This document shows, in pieces, positions 8,476 through 16,165 of a stretch of DNA of 64,000 nt. The position numbers and the translations under genes were made by a program. Within the stretch, counting starts at the first letter, position 1. The number at the start of each line of letters is the position of its first letter. This DNA is from Bradyrhizobium sp. 21. GTDB lineage: Bacteria; Pseudomonadota; Alphaproteobacteria; Rhizobiales; Xanthobacteraceae. The notes below the pieces were generated by a model. That model searched no databases. It was not told the origin of the DNA and worked only from the letters and a program-made list of their open reading frames with translations. The DNA lies in NCBI RefSeq assembly GCF_023073335.1, contig NZ_JADPJG010000004.1:1-64000 (forward strand), written 5' to 3'.

Positions 8476-9474
8476 GTGAATCCAATCTCTATGTACTTCA
8501 GCTGGATCACGGTAAAGGAAGAGGGCGCCTATTTCCCGCACGGTGAAAGCTTCCTTGACTGGCTGATCGCAGAAGGCCCGTCAGTGCCGAAGGTGCGCGA
8601 AGTGCTGTACACTTGCCGCTCCGTGTATGGCGTCGATCTGTTTGAGTTGCTGCGCGCCAAATACGATTCGAGCGTCACCTTCGCGGGCCGACCGTTCCAG
8701 GCGGCTCTCTTTGTCGCGGTGGCTCACTTCTTCGAAGAGGTCGAGCGCTCGGAAATAGGGGCGGTCGGCTTCTGGTCCGCCGGTGCGGGTCCTGCATATG
8801 TCTATTCGGACGTGTTTTCTCTTGCGACCTATTTTGAAAAGGTAATGCCGTTTCTGCGCGAGGTCCGACGCGCATTCGAGGACACCGCCAAGCGGATTCC
8901 GCTTTCCGAGGTGATGATCGAAGGCGAAGAGGGCGAACAGATAGAGGCGTATGTATCGACAATCGTGCAGGACACCGGCTTATCCGAGCGAGTGTTTCTC
9001 AAGGACCGGCGCCGGAGCAACACTGTGCATCTTGCAGGAGTTACCGACGGTGTTGCTGCTGTCCGAAAGATGATCTGGGCTCGATTTCCTGGCTCCAGAC
9101 AATCAGGCTTGACCCTTCATCCAACCGTTGCGGCACATTTGCCGCTTTACGATCGACAACCAATTGACAGCATCCTGGACGGCCTCGCATTCGAGCCGCC
9201 AAGATTTCAGCTGGTGACCACGACAGGAGAGATCATAGCCCGAGGATCGTCGGATCAAGATATCCTGAGACGTCACTTTACGAATGCGTGTCAGGGACCA
9301 TTGGATACCGCGGCAGCGTTCGACACTCTGGCGGCGGCAGGACGGAGTATGCTCGTGGTAGGGACGCCATTCGGCGCGAAAGTCTTGCGAAGACTTGAGC
9401 AGGGTACCTACCCGCAGCCAAAGCTGATCACCGATGCGATGCTCCAAAGACGTGGGGCTTCGCAGACAGTCTAG
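8476..9474 (+). CDS. FabD-like acyltransferase (malonyl-CoA:ACP transacylase fold)
   Basis: 332 aa. The order of conserved segments follows FabD/acyltransferase domains: a helix GVDLFELLRAKY, then PFQAALFVAVAHFFEEVE, a nucleophile-elbow-like GFWSAGAG (Ser at about 101), NTVHLAGVTDGVAAVRK (the ferredoxin-like subdomain), AAHLPLYD (His at about 221, matching the catalytic His) and LVVGTPFGAKVLRRLE at the end. Two things are odd: the N-terminal oxyanion GQGSQ is missing and the substrate-binding Arg of malonyl transferases is not visible, so the acyl group may not be malonyl. GTG 8476 is chosen because GGAGG ends five bases before it; ATG 8491 is possible. A broken second copy lies at 20575-20943. 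Confidence 0.55.
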   Translation: MNPISMYFSWITVKEEGAYFPHGESFLDWLIAEGPSVPKVREVLYTCRSVYGVDLFELLRAKYDSSVTFAGRPFQAALFVAVAHFFEEVERSEIGAVGFWSAGAGPAYVYSDVFSLATYFEKVMPFLREVRRAFEDTAKRIPLSEVMIEGEEGEQIEAYVSTIVQDTGLSERVFLKDRRRSNTVHLAGVTDGVAAVRKMIWARFPGSRQSGLTLHPTVAAHLPLYDRQPIDSILDGLAFEPPRFQLVTTTGEIIARGSSDQDILRRHFTNACQGPLDTAAAFDTLAAAGRSMLVVGTPFGAKVLRRLEQGTYPQPKLITDAMLQRRGASQTV

Positions 9475-9625
9475 GGTGCTCACCTGTGCGAACTGCAGCC
9501 GTCCCGAGACTGGTGGTAATCTGACCGGGAAGAAAGCCAGCTTCTATGAGATAGATCGGCCCGATCGTGTAAAACACGTGATGCCCCTCAAAATTAGGCT
9601 GGCAGTTTTGCCGTGAAGATTGAAC

Positions 9626-10531
9626 TCACGCGATGGAAAACAGCACGGCGGATGCGTCGTCCTTGAGCTTTAGCCGAGGATATTGTTCTGCATTTGGATC
9701 GCTATCCTCCACAGAACGAATACGGCTTATTATGCCGCCAACGCCCTCCGTCTCAACGAGCTCGAAAATATTGTCCAGGGTCGATATCCCATATAGGCTG
9801 AATGCTCTCGCAAAGCCATCAGACATGGCAAGCAACCGACCCATGGCTGAGATTGGAAGCAAGACCCGCTCGAACTGAATTCGCTCACGATCCGTCGGCT
9901 CAACGACGTTGTAGCCGAATTGGACATTGCGTTTCGCGCGATTTTTATCGAGCTTCGGCTTGAGCATGTCGAAAGCCGCAGCATAAGAAACCGTCGGATC
10001 GCGTAGTTTGCGGAATGCCGAGATCACCTCGTGATCCAGGTCAGTGACCGTGCTGTAGCCGAAGCTCGCAACGCGACCATCAATTTCATACAACAACGAA
10101 CAGTCACCCATGTTTACCAGCTCGATCGACTTCTCGAAAATGCGAGCCAAACCAAGACAAGAAAATGGCTTGTCGAGCGGCTTCGCCGGCGCTTGTGCTA
10201 CCAAGGCTTCATATTCGCGATGAAGTTTCTGCTGAGCAGCGACGATTGCCGTATCCGACGGCACGGAAGCGTCCAGGTGATCCATGAGAACTTGGGCGAA
10301 TCGCCGGACAAACCATGTCGCGTCGTTCGCGCACGATGAAACACGTGTCGAGCCGAATGGCGTCGCACCATCCATCCAAATGATGCAATCCGGTCGAGTT
10401 GTGATCCAATCGGCATTTACTTCGCCATTTGGATCGGTGCCCTGATCCAGGATCCGGAAGTACGCCATCAGGAGCAAACTCTCCACTTGATTCAAAGGCA
10501 ACTGAAGGAAGTATGAGGCGAGACGCGCCAT
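9626..10531 (-). CDS. PP2C-type Ser/Thr protein phosphatase-like protein
   Basis: 301 aa. Several PP2C landmarks occur in order: IIWMDGATPFG (metal-binding Asp at about 54), VNMGDCSLLYEIDGRV (GD at 142-143, matching the GDSR element), ISAMGRLLAMSDGF (SDG at 237-239) and LKDDASAVLFSI at the C-terminal end, matching the DN(A/I)(T/S)xxxV element. These place the metal ligands plausibly, although overall similarity is low and this could be a divergent member. PP2C enzymes remove phosphate from Ser/Thr using Mn/Mg. It is convergent with the FabD-like gene (151-base gap). No kinase partner is seen nearby. Confidence 0.55.
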   Translation of the reverse strand: MARLASYFLQLPLNQVESLLLMAYFRILDQGTDPNGEVNADWITTRPDCIIWMDGATPFGSTRVSSCANDATWFVRRFAQVLMDHLDASVPSDTAIVAAQQKLHREYEALVAQAPAKPLDKPFSCLGLARIFEKSIELVNMGDCSLLYEIDGRVASFGYSTVTDLDHEVISAFRKLRDPTVSYAAAFDMLKPKLDKNRAKRNVQFGYNVVEPTDRERIQFERVLLPISAMGRLLAMSDGFARAFSLYGISTLDNIFELVETEGVGGIISRIRSVEDSDPNAEQYPRLKLKDDASAVLFSIA

Positions 10532-10869
10532 AGCGTCAAGCGGTCAGCGATTCTTGTCGGATGTCACCAGCACGTTCGTGTGCGAATGCTGGCTAGACTT
10601 CGCGAAGGGACATCGCGCGCACGAATATCTCGCATCTCAATCGGGTCTGCCATATCCGTTTACGGCATCGACATAGGCAAGCTGCAGCCCATCGCGGGAA
10701 TGGCGATCGCTTCGGAAGCGCGGGTTTCAATCCTCGGCCATCGTCCTCGTCGACGATCCTGTCGGCGCCGGCGTCTGACATCACGCCATTGACAAAGCCG
10801 GGAGCTGGCGAGGTAATGCCCGACCGTCAAGGTTAGCGTGACAAGCGCAGAGATTGGAATTCGTGGTGG
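10532..10869. other. Divergent intergenic region, nothing recognised
   Basis: 338 bases between the divergent PP2C-like and aldose-epimerase-like genes. It should contain both promoters. No repeat, RNA or recognisable short gene was seen. Confidence 0.5.
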
Positions 10870-11751
10870 ATGCCGGCAATGCTCGTAGACCTTGAAAGCG
10901 GCGCCTCTCGCGCCTGCGTAGATCTTCGTGGCGGTGAACTGCGCAGCTGGTCCGCCGGCGGCAACGAACTGCTCTGGCATGGAGATCCCGTCTGGTGGGA
11001 TCAATCGGCGCCGATATTGTTTCCGATTGTCGGTTGGGCCGGCGGAAGTCAGATTCTTGTCGATGGCAGCCGAAGGCCGATGGCCGTTCACGGTTTCGCA
11101 CGGCAGCACGAGTTCGCCCTGTCGGGCCGCGATCGCGCCAGCGTAACGCTCACGCTGACAAGCAATCGGGAGACCCGGAAGGTCTATCCGTTCTGGTTCC
11201 AGCTCTCGGTGACCTATGCACTCGCCGGTTCGACCTTGATGGTCAACTTTTCCGTCGAGAATTTGGATCGCCGGAACATGCCTTATGCACTCGGCTTTCA
11301 TCCAGCGTTCCACTGGCCTTTCAACGACGTTCCCAGGCACGAATACAAGATCCGGTTCGAAGCAGAAGAAAGCCCGCTGGTTCCCGAAGTCACACCCGAC
11401 GGACTGATATCGGCACGGAGAAGGCTCCTGCCGATCAAAGGCCGGATTCTCGATCTCGCCGACGAACTCTTCGCGTCCGATGCCATGTGCTTTCTGGATG
11501 CCAAGAGCGGTTCGTTCAGTCTTGACGCAGGGAGTAGCGGCTCGAGCATCACGCTGCAAACGACGGCTTTCCGGCATCTGGCGCTGTGGTCACGCCCCGG
11601 TGCGCCCTTTGTCTCCATGGAGACATGGACGGGTCATAGCGATCCCGAAGGGTTCACCGGAGACTTGTTCGAAAAGCCCTCGATGCGCATCCTCGCTCCC
11701 GGCGAAACTGCTGATCATTGCGTGCGTTTGTCGTTTCGCCGCGCCGATTGA
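10870..11751 (+). CDS. Aldose 1-epimerase family protein (galactose mutarotase-like)
   Basis: 293 aa with the beta-rich pattern of the galactose mutarotase fold: VDLRGGELRSWSAGGNELLWHG near the start, PILFPIVGW, MAVHGFARQHEFAL (His of the active site), YALGFHPAFHWPF (second conserved His) and GEFxxLF-like APGETADHCVRLSF at the end. Members interconvert sugar anomers or act on sugar phosphates and related cyclic compounds. Its presence next to Gfo/Idh, GalE and ROK-kinase genes points to sugar chemistry in the island. It runs convergent to the six-gene operon, ending 17 bases from its last gene. Confidence 0.75.
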   Translation: MPAMLVDLESGASRACVDLRGGELRSWSAGGNELLWHGDPVWWDQSAPILFPIVGWAGGSQILVDGSRRPMAVHGFARQHEFALSGRDRASVTLTLTSNRETRKVYPFWFQLSVTYALAGSTLMVNFSVENLDRRNMPYALGFHPAFHWPFNDVPRHEYKIRFEAEESPLVPEVTPDGLISARRRLLPIKGRILDLADELFASDAMCFLDAKSGSFSLDAGSSGSSITLQTTAFRHLALWSRPGAPFVSMETWTGHSDPEGFTGDLFEKPSMRILAPGETADHCVRLSFRRAD

Positions 11752-11768
11752 TCGCGGGCCTCTCGGCG

Positions 11769-12830
11769 TCAGGCATTCATGTCCAGCCGAACGGCGCTGC
11801 CTGTGCTGTTCGAGATCGCGGCCGCCGCCAGCATCCGGTCGACCAAAATTCCGCCGCTCAAATCGCAGGCCGGCGCGTGTTGATTGCGAACCGCGAGCTC
11901 GAAGTCGCGGACCAGCGGCTCATGCAGGTTTGGAGACCCCGGCAGCTCCAGCCAATCCGTCCGACCGTCTCTCCAAGAGATCTGAGCCGTCCCTCCGTCG
12001 AGCGGGTCCAGCACCAGTCCCGCGCTCTCGAACTCGATCTCCAATCGGTCTTGGTGGTGCGCTCGCCAGGCTACATCGAGCTGTGCGACAAGGCCATCTT
12101 GCCAAGCCAAAGAAACTTGTGCGGCACGTTCGCATCCTCCGGCTGTCACGTCCAGAAACCTGGCAATCAAACTGACGGGCGGACCGAATAGAATCGACAG
12201 AATATCCAGTCGATGCGAACCGGCGTCGGCAAGAACGCCGCCGCCTGCGATCATACGGTCGTAACGCCACACCATTGGATCATTCGGCGAGGGCGTGTAG
12301 GGCATCGAGAACTGAACCAGAGCCGATCGTGATCTGCCGAATCGCCCCGAACGAATTTCTTCCCCTAGCCACCGAACGGCTGGCAGAAGACGCCGATAAT
12401 ACGCAACGCCGATACACAGCGATTTCGAACGAGCAAGCTGTGCCAACGGCGAGACCTGCCCAAGCCCGGCGCTGAGCGGCTTCTCAATCAGAACGTGGCA
12501 ACCGGCGCCAGCCGCCAAGGTGGCTAATTCCATGTGGCTGCTGACCGGCGTTGCGACATACAGCGCATCGATACTGTCGCACAACGGGGCGATGGCATCG
12601 GTTGCGACCGTGCCGAAGCGCACGGCGGTCTCGCTTGCGCGAGCAAGTGTTCGTCCCCAAATACCCGCGAGCACGACGTTCTCTCCCGCCAGGATCGCAG
12701 GAGCGACACGCCGTTGAACAACGTCTCCGTAACCAGCGATCGCCCATCGGAATGGCTGCCGCGATGCGTCGATGCTCCGATTGCGAAGGGAGCTAGTAAA
12801 CGCCTTCGACATTGCGGCTGCGCTCGTCAT
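11769..12830 (-). CDS. Gfo/Idh/MocA family oxidoreductase
   Basis: 353 aa. The NAD(P)-binding N terminus reads WAIAGYGDVVQRRVAPAILA (GxGxxx...), followed by LAGIWGRTLARASETA. The family signature EKPLSAGLGQ (usually EKPxA) has the conserved Lys, and GVLADAGSHRLDILSILFG carries the DxGxHxxD motif. These enzymes oxidise or reduce sugars, inositols and related alcohols. Last gene of the minus-strand operon; its start overlaps the LuxE-like stop by 38 bases (ATG 12830) or 20 bases (ATG 12812), which indicates translational coupling. Confidence 0.82.
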   Translation of the reverse strand: MTSAAAMSKAFTSSLRNRSIDASRQPFRWAIAGYGDVVQRRVAPAILAGENVVLAGIWGRTLARASETAVRFGTVATDAIAPLCDSIDALYVATPVSSHMELATLAAGAGCHVLIEKPLSAGLGQVSPLAQLARSKSLCIGVAYYRRLLPAVRWLGEEIRSGRFGRSRSALVQFSMPYTPSPNDPMVWRYDRMIAGGGVLADAGSHRLDILSILFGPPVSLIARFLDVTAGGCERAAQVSLAWQDGLVAQLDVAWRAHHQDRLEIEFESAGLVLDPLDGGTAQISWRDGRTDWLELPGSPNLHEPLVRDFELAVRNQHAPACDLSGGILVDRMLAAAAISNSTGSAVRLDMNA

Positions 12831-13896
12831 TTACATTCGTATAGGGACCCACGTCGGCCACGCCGCGGAATGGAAACCAGGGGTGTGGCGCCACCGACTT
12901 GGCCACGTCACGCTCCAGCAGATTTGGGATGAACAGGTCCCGATGGAGCGTCTGCAACAGCACCCGCCCGCATGCGCCCAGGTCACGCTCTGAACGCCAG
13001 TTCTCCGGATCGACGATCTTAATGAAAGCCTGCGGAGACGGTAGATAATAGGCACGTCGCCTATCGCCAGGCCGAGGATCGGCCTGGAGCGCGTGCCCCA
13101 TGAGCGTATTGCCGTAGGTATCGATCCACTGGACCTCCTGGAGGAAGTTCTCGCGAAGGTATCGCTGCTCCTCGCTCGAGCAACTGGTGCCGCCCGTGCA
13201 TACCGCCTTGATTCCGTAACTGGAGAGCGGCCGGTCCAGAGCGGCAACGAGAGCTATCAGAAGTTTGGACGTCGTGAACAGCAGCGCGGGCTTCTGGCTA
13301 TGCAAGAGCTCGATAGTCTGACGCAACAGGTGATCGACATACGGATCGGCATCCCGCCCTTCTCGGATCAGCTCCTTGATCCAGCGCGGATCGAAATCGA
13401 TGTAACAGACGTTTCCGCCCCAGGTGTCGGCCAGCCGACCGACAAAGGTCCCATAGGCATGCGGGCCGCTCGGCGTCATGGCGAGGATGTCTCCGCCCTC
13501 CAATCCACGCACCTCGAGCATCACCCGATAGAGTGCCACGTTGTAGGTCCCCATGGTCACGTCCACGACACGACAGGGTGGGCCGGATGTTCCACCCGTT
13601 TCGAAGATGCGGCGGGGTTTTCCGTCAAAGGCCTTCGGGACGAGTTCGACGACATCGATGCTGCGAAGCACTTCCTTGTCGAACAGATCGAAGAGCAACA
13701 GGTCGTCGACACGGCGAACATCCCCGATTGGGTCGAAGCCGAGGCCGCGCCGCCGCTGAACCCAGTATTGCGACCCCGTGTCATCGGAGAAATGCCAACG
13801 CATCATCATGCGGACCCATTCGTCGGGATCGACCGCAAGTTCGGGGACGCGACGACACATCTCGCCGAAGACATCCTGAGACAGGAGACTGCTCAT
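12793..13896 (-). CDS. LuxE-like adenylate-forming acyl/aryl-carboxylate ligase
   Basis: 367 aa, the size of LuxE acyl-protein synthetase (about 370). The phosphate-binding loop is FETGGTSGPPCRVVD (about 98-112), followed by ILAMTPSGPHAYGT, PALLFTTSKLLIALV and KAVCTGGTSCSSEE, matching the LuxE/PaaK branch of the AMP-ligase superfamily. LuxE activates a fatty acid as acyl-AMP and hands it to LuxC for reduction. Here the gene overlaps the LuxC-like gene by 4 bases (ATGA) directly downstream of it, as a functional pair would. Fatty versus aromatic substrate cannot be told from the sequence. Family is fairly sure; the assignment to LuxE rather than PaaK rests on length and the neighbour. Confidence 0.6.
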   Translation of the reverse strand: MSSLLSQDVFGEMCRRVPELAVDPDEWVRMMMRWHFSDDTGSQYWVQRRRGLGFDPIGDVRRVDDLLLFDLFDKEVLRSIDVVELVPKAFDGKPRRIFETGGTSGPPCRVVDVTMGTYNVALYRVMLEVRGLEGGDILAMTPSGPHAYGTFVGRLADTWGGNVCYIDFDPRWIKELIREGRDADPYVDHLLRQTIELLHSQKPALLFTTSKLLIALVAALDRPLSSYGIKAVCTGGTSCSSEEQRYLRENFLQEVQWIDTYGNTLMGHALQADPRPGDRRRAYYLPSPQAFIKIVDPENWRSERDLGACGRVLLQTLHRDLFIPNLLERDVAKSVAPHPWFPFRGVADVGPYTNVNDERSRNVEGVY

Positions 13897-15170
13897 GGTT
13901 GATCCGTAGCCGGGTCGATCGTGGTGACGGACACATGGCCCGGAAGATTCAACGTGCCGGGTCCGGAACGATCGCCTATGAGGTAGACAAAGCCGGCATC
14001 GCCGCAGAGGGATGATTGCCGTGCCTCCGGCACCTCCGCGATGCAGGCCACCGGAAATGGCAGCTCCATCCCAATCAAGGGGTGCCCTTCGGCCCTTCCA
14101 AGCTTGATCAATGTCGGCGCGAGGTACACGGCATCCCCCTCCGCGACCAGGATCGGACGCGACGTCAATTGCACGTCATCGTCGCGGATGCGCGAGTTCA
14201 GCCAATCCGCATGGCCCTGGCCTTCGTCCCGGCTCGTATGCATCGCTTGCGGATACGAGCGATCGGGCACAGGTCCCACGACGATCCGGTCCAAGGCTGT
14301 GGCGATCGAGCGGCCGAGAAGGTCCACATTGCCGGCGCACAGGATCGTGCCGACGTTGGTGCAGAACCGACCCGACTGGCTCGCAATCTGCCTGACGAGA
14401 ATACGGCTCACCCGTTCGAGATCAAATGTCTCGCCGACCAACGCTCGCGTTCGGCCTGGGCCGCGGACGTCGACGTCGTTCCTGCGGTACAGGGAGCTTG
14501 GGAGCTCACTTCCGCCGAACACGATGGCACGGTCCGCGATGGCGACGCTGGCGACAAGTCCTTCGCGCCGGGTCGGGTACAGCCCCAGCCGTTCCGCCGG
14601 CCAGCCAGCTTCGAGCAGACAGGTGAGGAGACGTTGCGCGCAAAACGGCTCCCGCCGGCTCGGCCGGATCCAGACGGCATCGGAGCGCATCAATGCGGCA
14701 AGCCAGGCTTCCAGACAGACGAACGTATTTGCAGGCAGCGAGATAAGTTCGATCCCGCCGCGATTTCCGTCCGGCAGCCGATTGAGGCTGCCCTCCAGAA
14801 GATCGATCCAGTCGTCGACAAGCTGCCCGGGCAGCCCGCAGGCTCGACGCAGAAGCTCACGGAACGGATCCGCCGTTTGCGCAGAAGAACCGATCTGCAC
14901 CTGCGCAGGCCGGAAGCGTTCGAGCGCCACCCTGATCAACTCGCGCCGGTCTGCGGGCGGAGGCAAAGGAGGAAGCCGTGGTAGCTCTCGCCGCAGCCAT
15001 CGTGCATCATCCCCGAGCATCAAAGAAGGGGCGAGTCCGATATCGACCGATACTTTTCCGATGTCGATCACGTCGCGATCACGGGAATGATAGACTTTTC
15101 CCCGCCGAAAGATCTCGACCTGCATTGAGCCAGCCGGATCGTCGAACTCATGACGCGCAAGCACGTTCAT
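13893..15170 (-). CDS. LuxC-like acyl-CoA/acyl-protein reductase (ALDH superfamily)
   Basis: About 425 aa. The central part, GIELISLPANTFVCLEAWLA, ALMRSDAVWIRPSRREPF and RAIVFGGSELPSS, follows the LuxC/aldehyde-dehydrogenase nucleotide-binding fold. IASQSGRFCTNVGTILC provides the catalytic Cys (about residue 270). LuxC reduces an activated acyl group to aldehyde with NADPH. ATG 15170 overlaps the TGA of the upstream dehydrogenase as ATGA and is preferred to a TTG at 15176. The downstream partner is LuxE-like, also through an ATGA overlap. The protein diverges from true luminescence LuxC, and an ordinary aldehyde dehydrogenase role is the main alternative. Confidence 0.58.
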   Translation of the reverse strand: MNVLARHEFDDPAGSMQVEIFRRGKVYHSRDRDVIDIGKVSVDIGLAPSLMLGDDARWLRRELPRLPPLPPPADRRELIRVALERFRPAQVQIGSSAQTADPFRELLRRACGLPGQLVDDWIDLLEGSLNRLPDGNRGGIELISLPANTFVCLEAWLAALMRSDAVWIRPSRREPFCAQRLLTCLLEAGWPAERLGLYPTRREGLVASVAIADRAIVFGGSELPSSLYRRNDVDVRGPGRTRALVGETFDLERVSRILVRQIASQSGRFCTNVGTILCAGNVDLLGRSIATALDRIVVGPVPDRSYPQAMHTSRDEGQGHADWLNSRIRDDDVQLTSRPILVAEGDAVYLAPTLIKLGRAEGHPLIGMELPFPVACIAEVPEARQSSLCGDAGFVYLIGDRSGPGTLNLPGHVSVTTIDPATDQP

Positions 15171-16165
15171 GGACAAATCGCTACTTTCAGCGTTTCCGGC
15201 GGCGGTCCGGGATACCGCGCAGGGCCCTTCTCCGGATCGAGGACCGAGCTTTCCGATAGTTTCGCGATCGCTTTCGGCAACTCTTCGAGCGGCATGACGT
15301 GGGTCAGCATATCGGGCAGACGGATGCGGCCGGCATCGACCAGTCGCTGCGCCTGCCTCATCGCAGCCCGCCGTTCCTCGTCGGTCGCCTCCGCGGAGCT
15401 GTGCACGCGAAGACCCTTATGCTCCCACTGCACGAGATCGACGGTGACCCTTGTGTCGACGTGATGGGTACCTAGCATGACGACAAGCCCGTGATGACGC
15501 ACGAGATTCACGCAACTGTTCAACGTGCTCGGCGTGCCGACCGCATCGATGGCAACGTCGATCTCGGCAACCACGTCGGCCCAAGCGGCCAGATCGGCGG
15601 CAGGCGCCTTGATCGTGTCGTCCGCACCCAGCGCAGTCGAACGCTTGAGCCGCCAATCGTCCAGATCGGCGACGATGATGTGGGAGGCCCCTCTCAGGCG
15701 CGCCACTTGCAACGCCATCAGGCCGACCGGCCCCTGACCGACGATCAGAACACGGTCGCCGAGCCTGACGCCGCGCGTGGCATTGATCGCAAGCGGAAGC
15801 AGTTGAAGGATCGCCCCCTGCTCGAACGGAATTGCGGCCGGCAGTCTTCCCAACGCGACCTCGCGGGCGGCTGCATATTCGGCATAACCTGTCGTCCGCG
15901 GCGTCCGGATGAAGACACGTTCGCCGAGCCAGCCGCGACCGACCTGCCGCCCTACCTCCACCACCGTTCCCGCGATCTCGTGGCCGAAGCATCCCTTGCC
16001 GCAATGATCCCGCTCACCCAAATAGTGATAATAGGTCAGGTCGCTTCGACCACATATCGTGCAGGCCTTCACCTGCACGAGCACTTCGTCTTCGGCAGGA
16101 GACGGTACGGCGGCGCAGGCGTTGAAATCGAGCTTCCTGCGAGCAACCAGTTCAAACCGACGCAT
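15167..16165 (-). CDS. Zinc-dependent medium-chain alcohol dehydrogenase
   Basis: 332 aa of the MDR superfamily. Catalytic-zinc ligands are seen in KACTICGRSD (Cys at about 38) and CFGHEIAGTVVEVG (GHE at about 61-63). The nucleotide fold is LIVGQGPVGLMALQVARLRGA, followed by the strand IIVADLDDWRL, suggesting NAD(H) preference. The four-Cys structural zinc lobe is missing, since the loop after RVFIRTPR is short. In this operon it could reduce the aldehyde made by the LuxC-like enzyme, or oxidise a sugar or cyclitol alcohol. It overlaps the upstream fusion gene by 14 bases and the LuxC-like gene by 4. Confidence 0.82.
   Translation of the reverse strand: MRRFELVARRKLDFNACAAVPSPAEDEVLVQVKACTICGRSDLTYYHYLGERDHCGKGCFGHEIAGTVVEVGRQVGRGWLGERVFIRTPRTTGYAEYAAAREVALGRLPAAIPFEQGAILQLLPLAINATRGVRLGDRVLIVGQGPVGLMALQVARLRGASHIIVADLDDWRLKRSTALGADDTIKAPAADLAAWADVVAEIDVAIDAVGTPSTLNSCVNLVRHHGLVVMLGTHHVDTRVTVDLVQWEHKGLRVHSSAEATDEERRAAMRQAQRLVDAGRIRLPDMLTHVMPLEELPKAIAKLSESSVLDPEKGPARYPGPPPETLKVAICP

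Noticed and set aside
12793..15170. Bioluminescence (lux) genes
   Set aside because: The LuxC- and LuxE-like proteins are divergent and there is no LuxA/LuxB luciferase or flavin reductase nearby, so light production is not supported.
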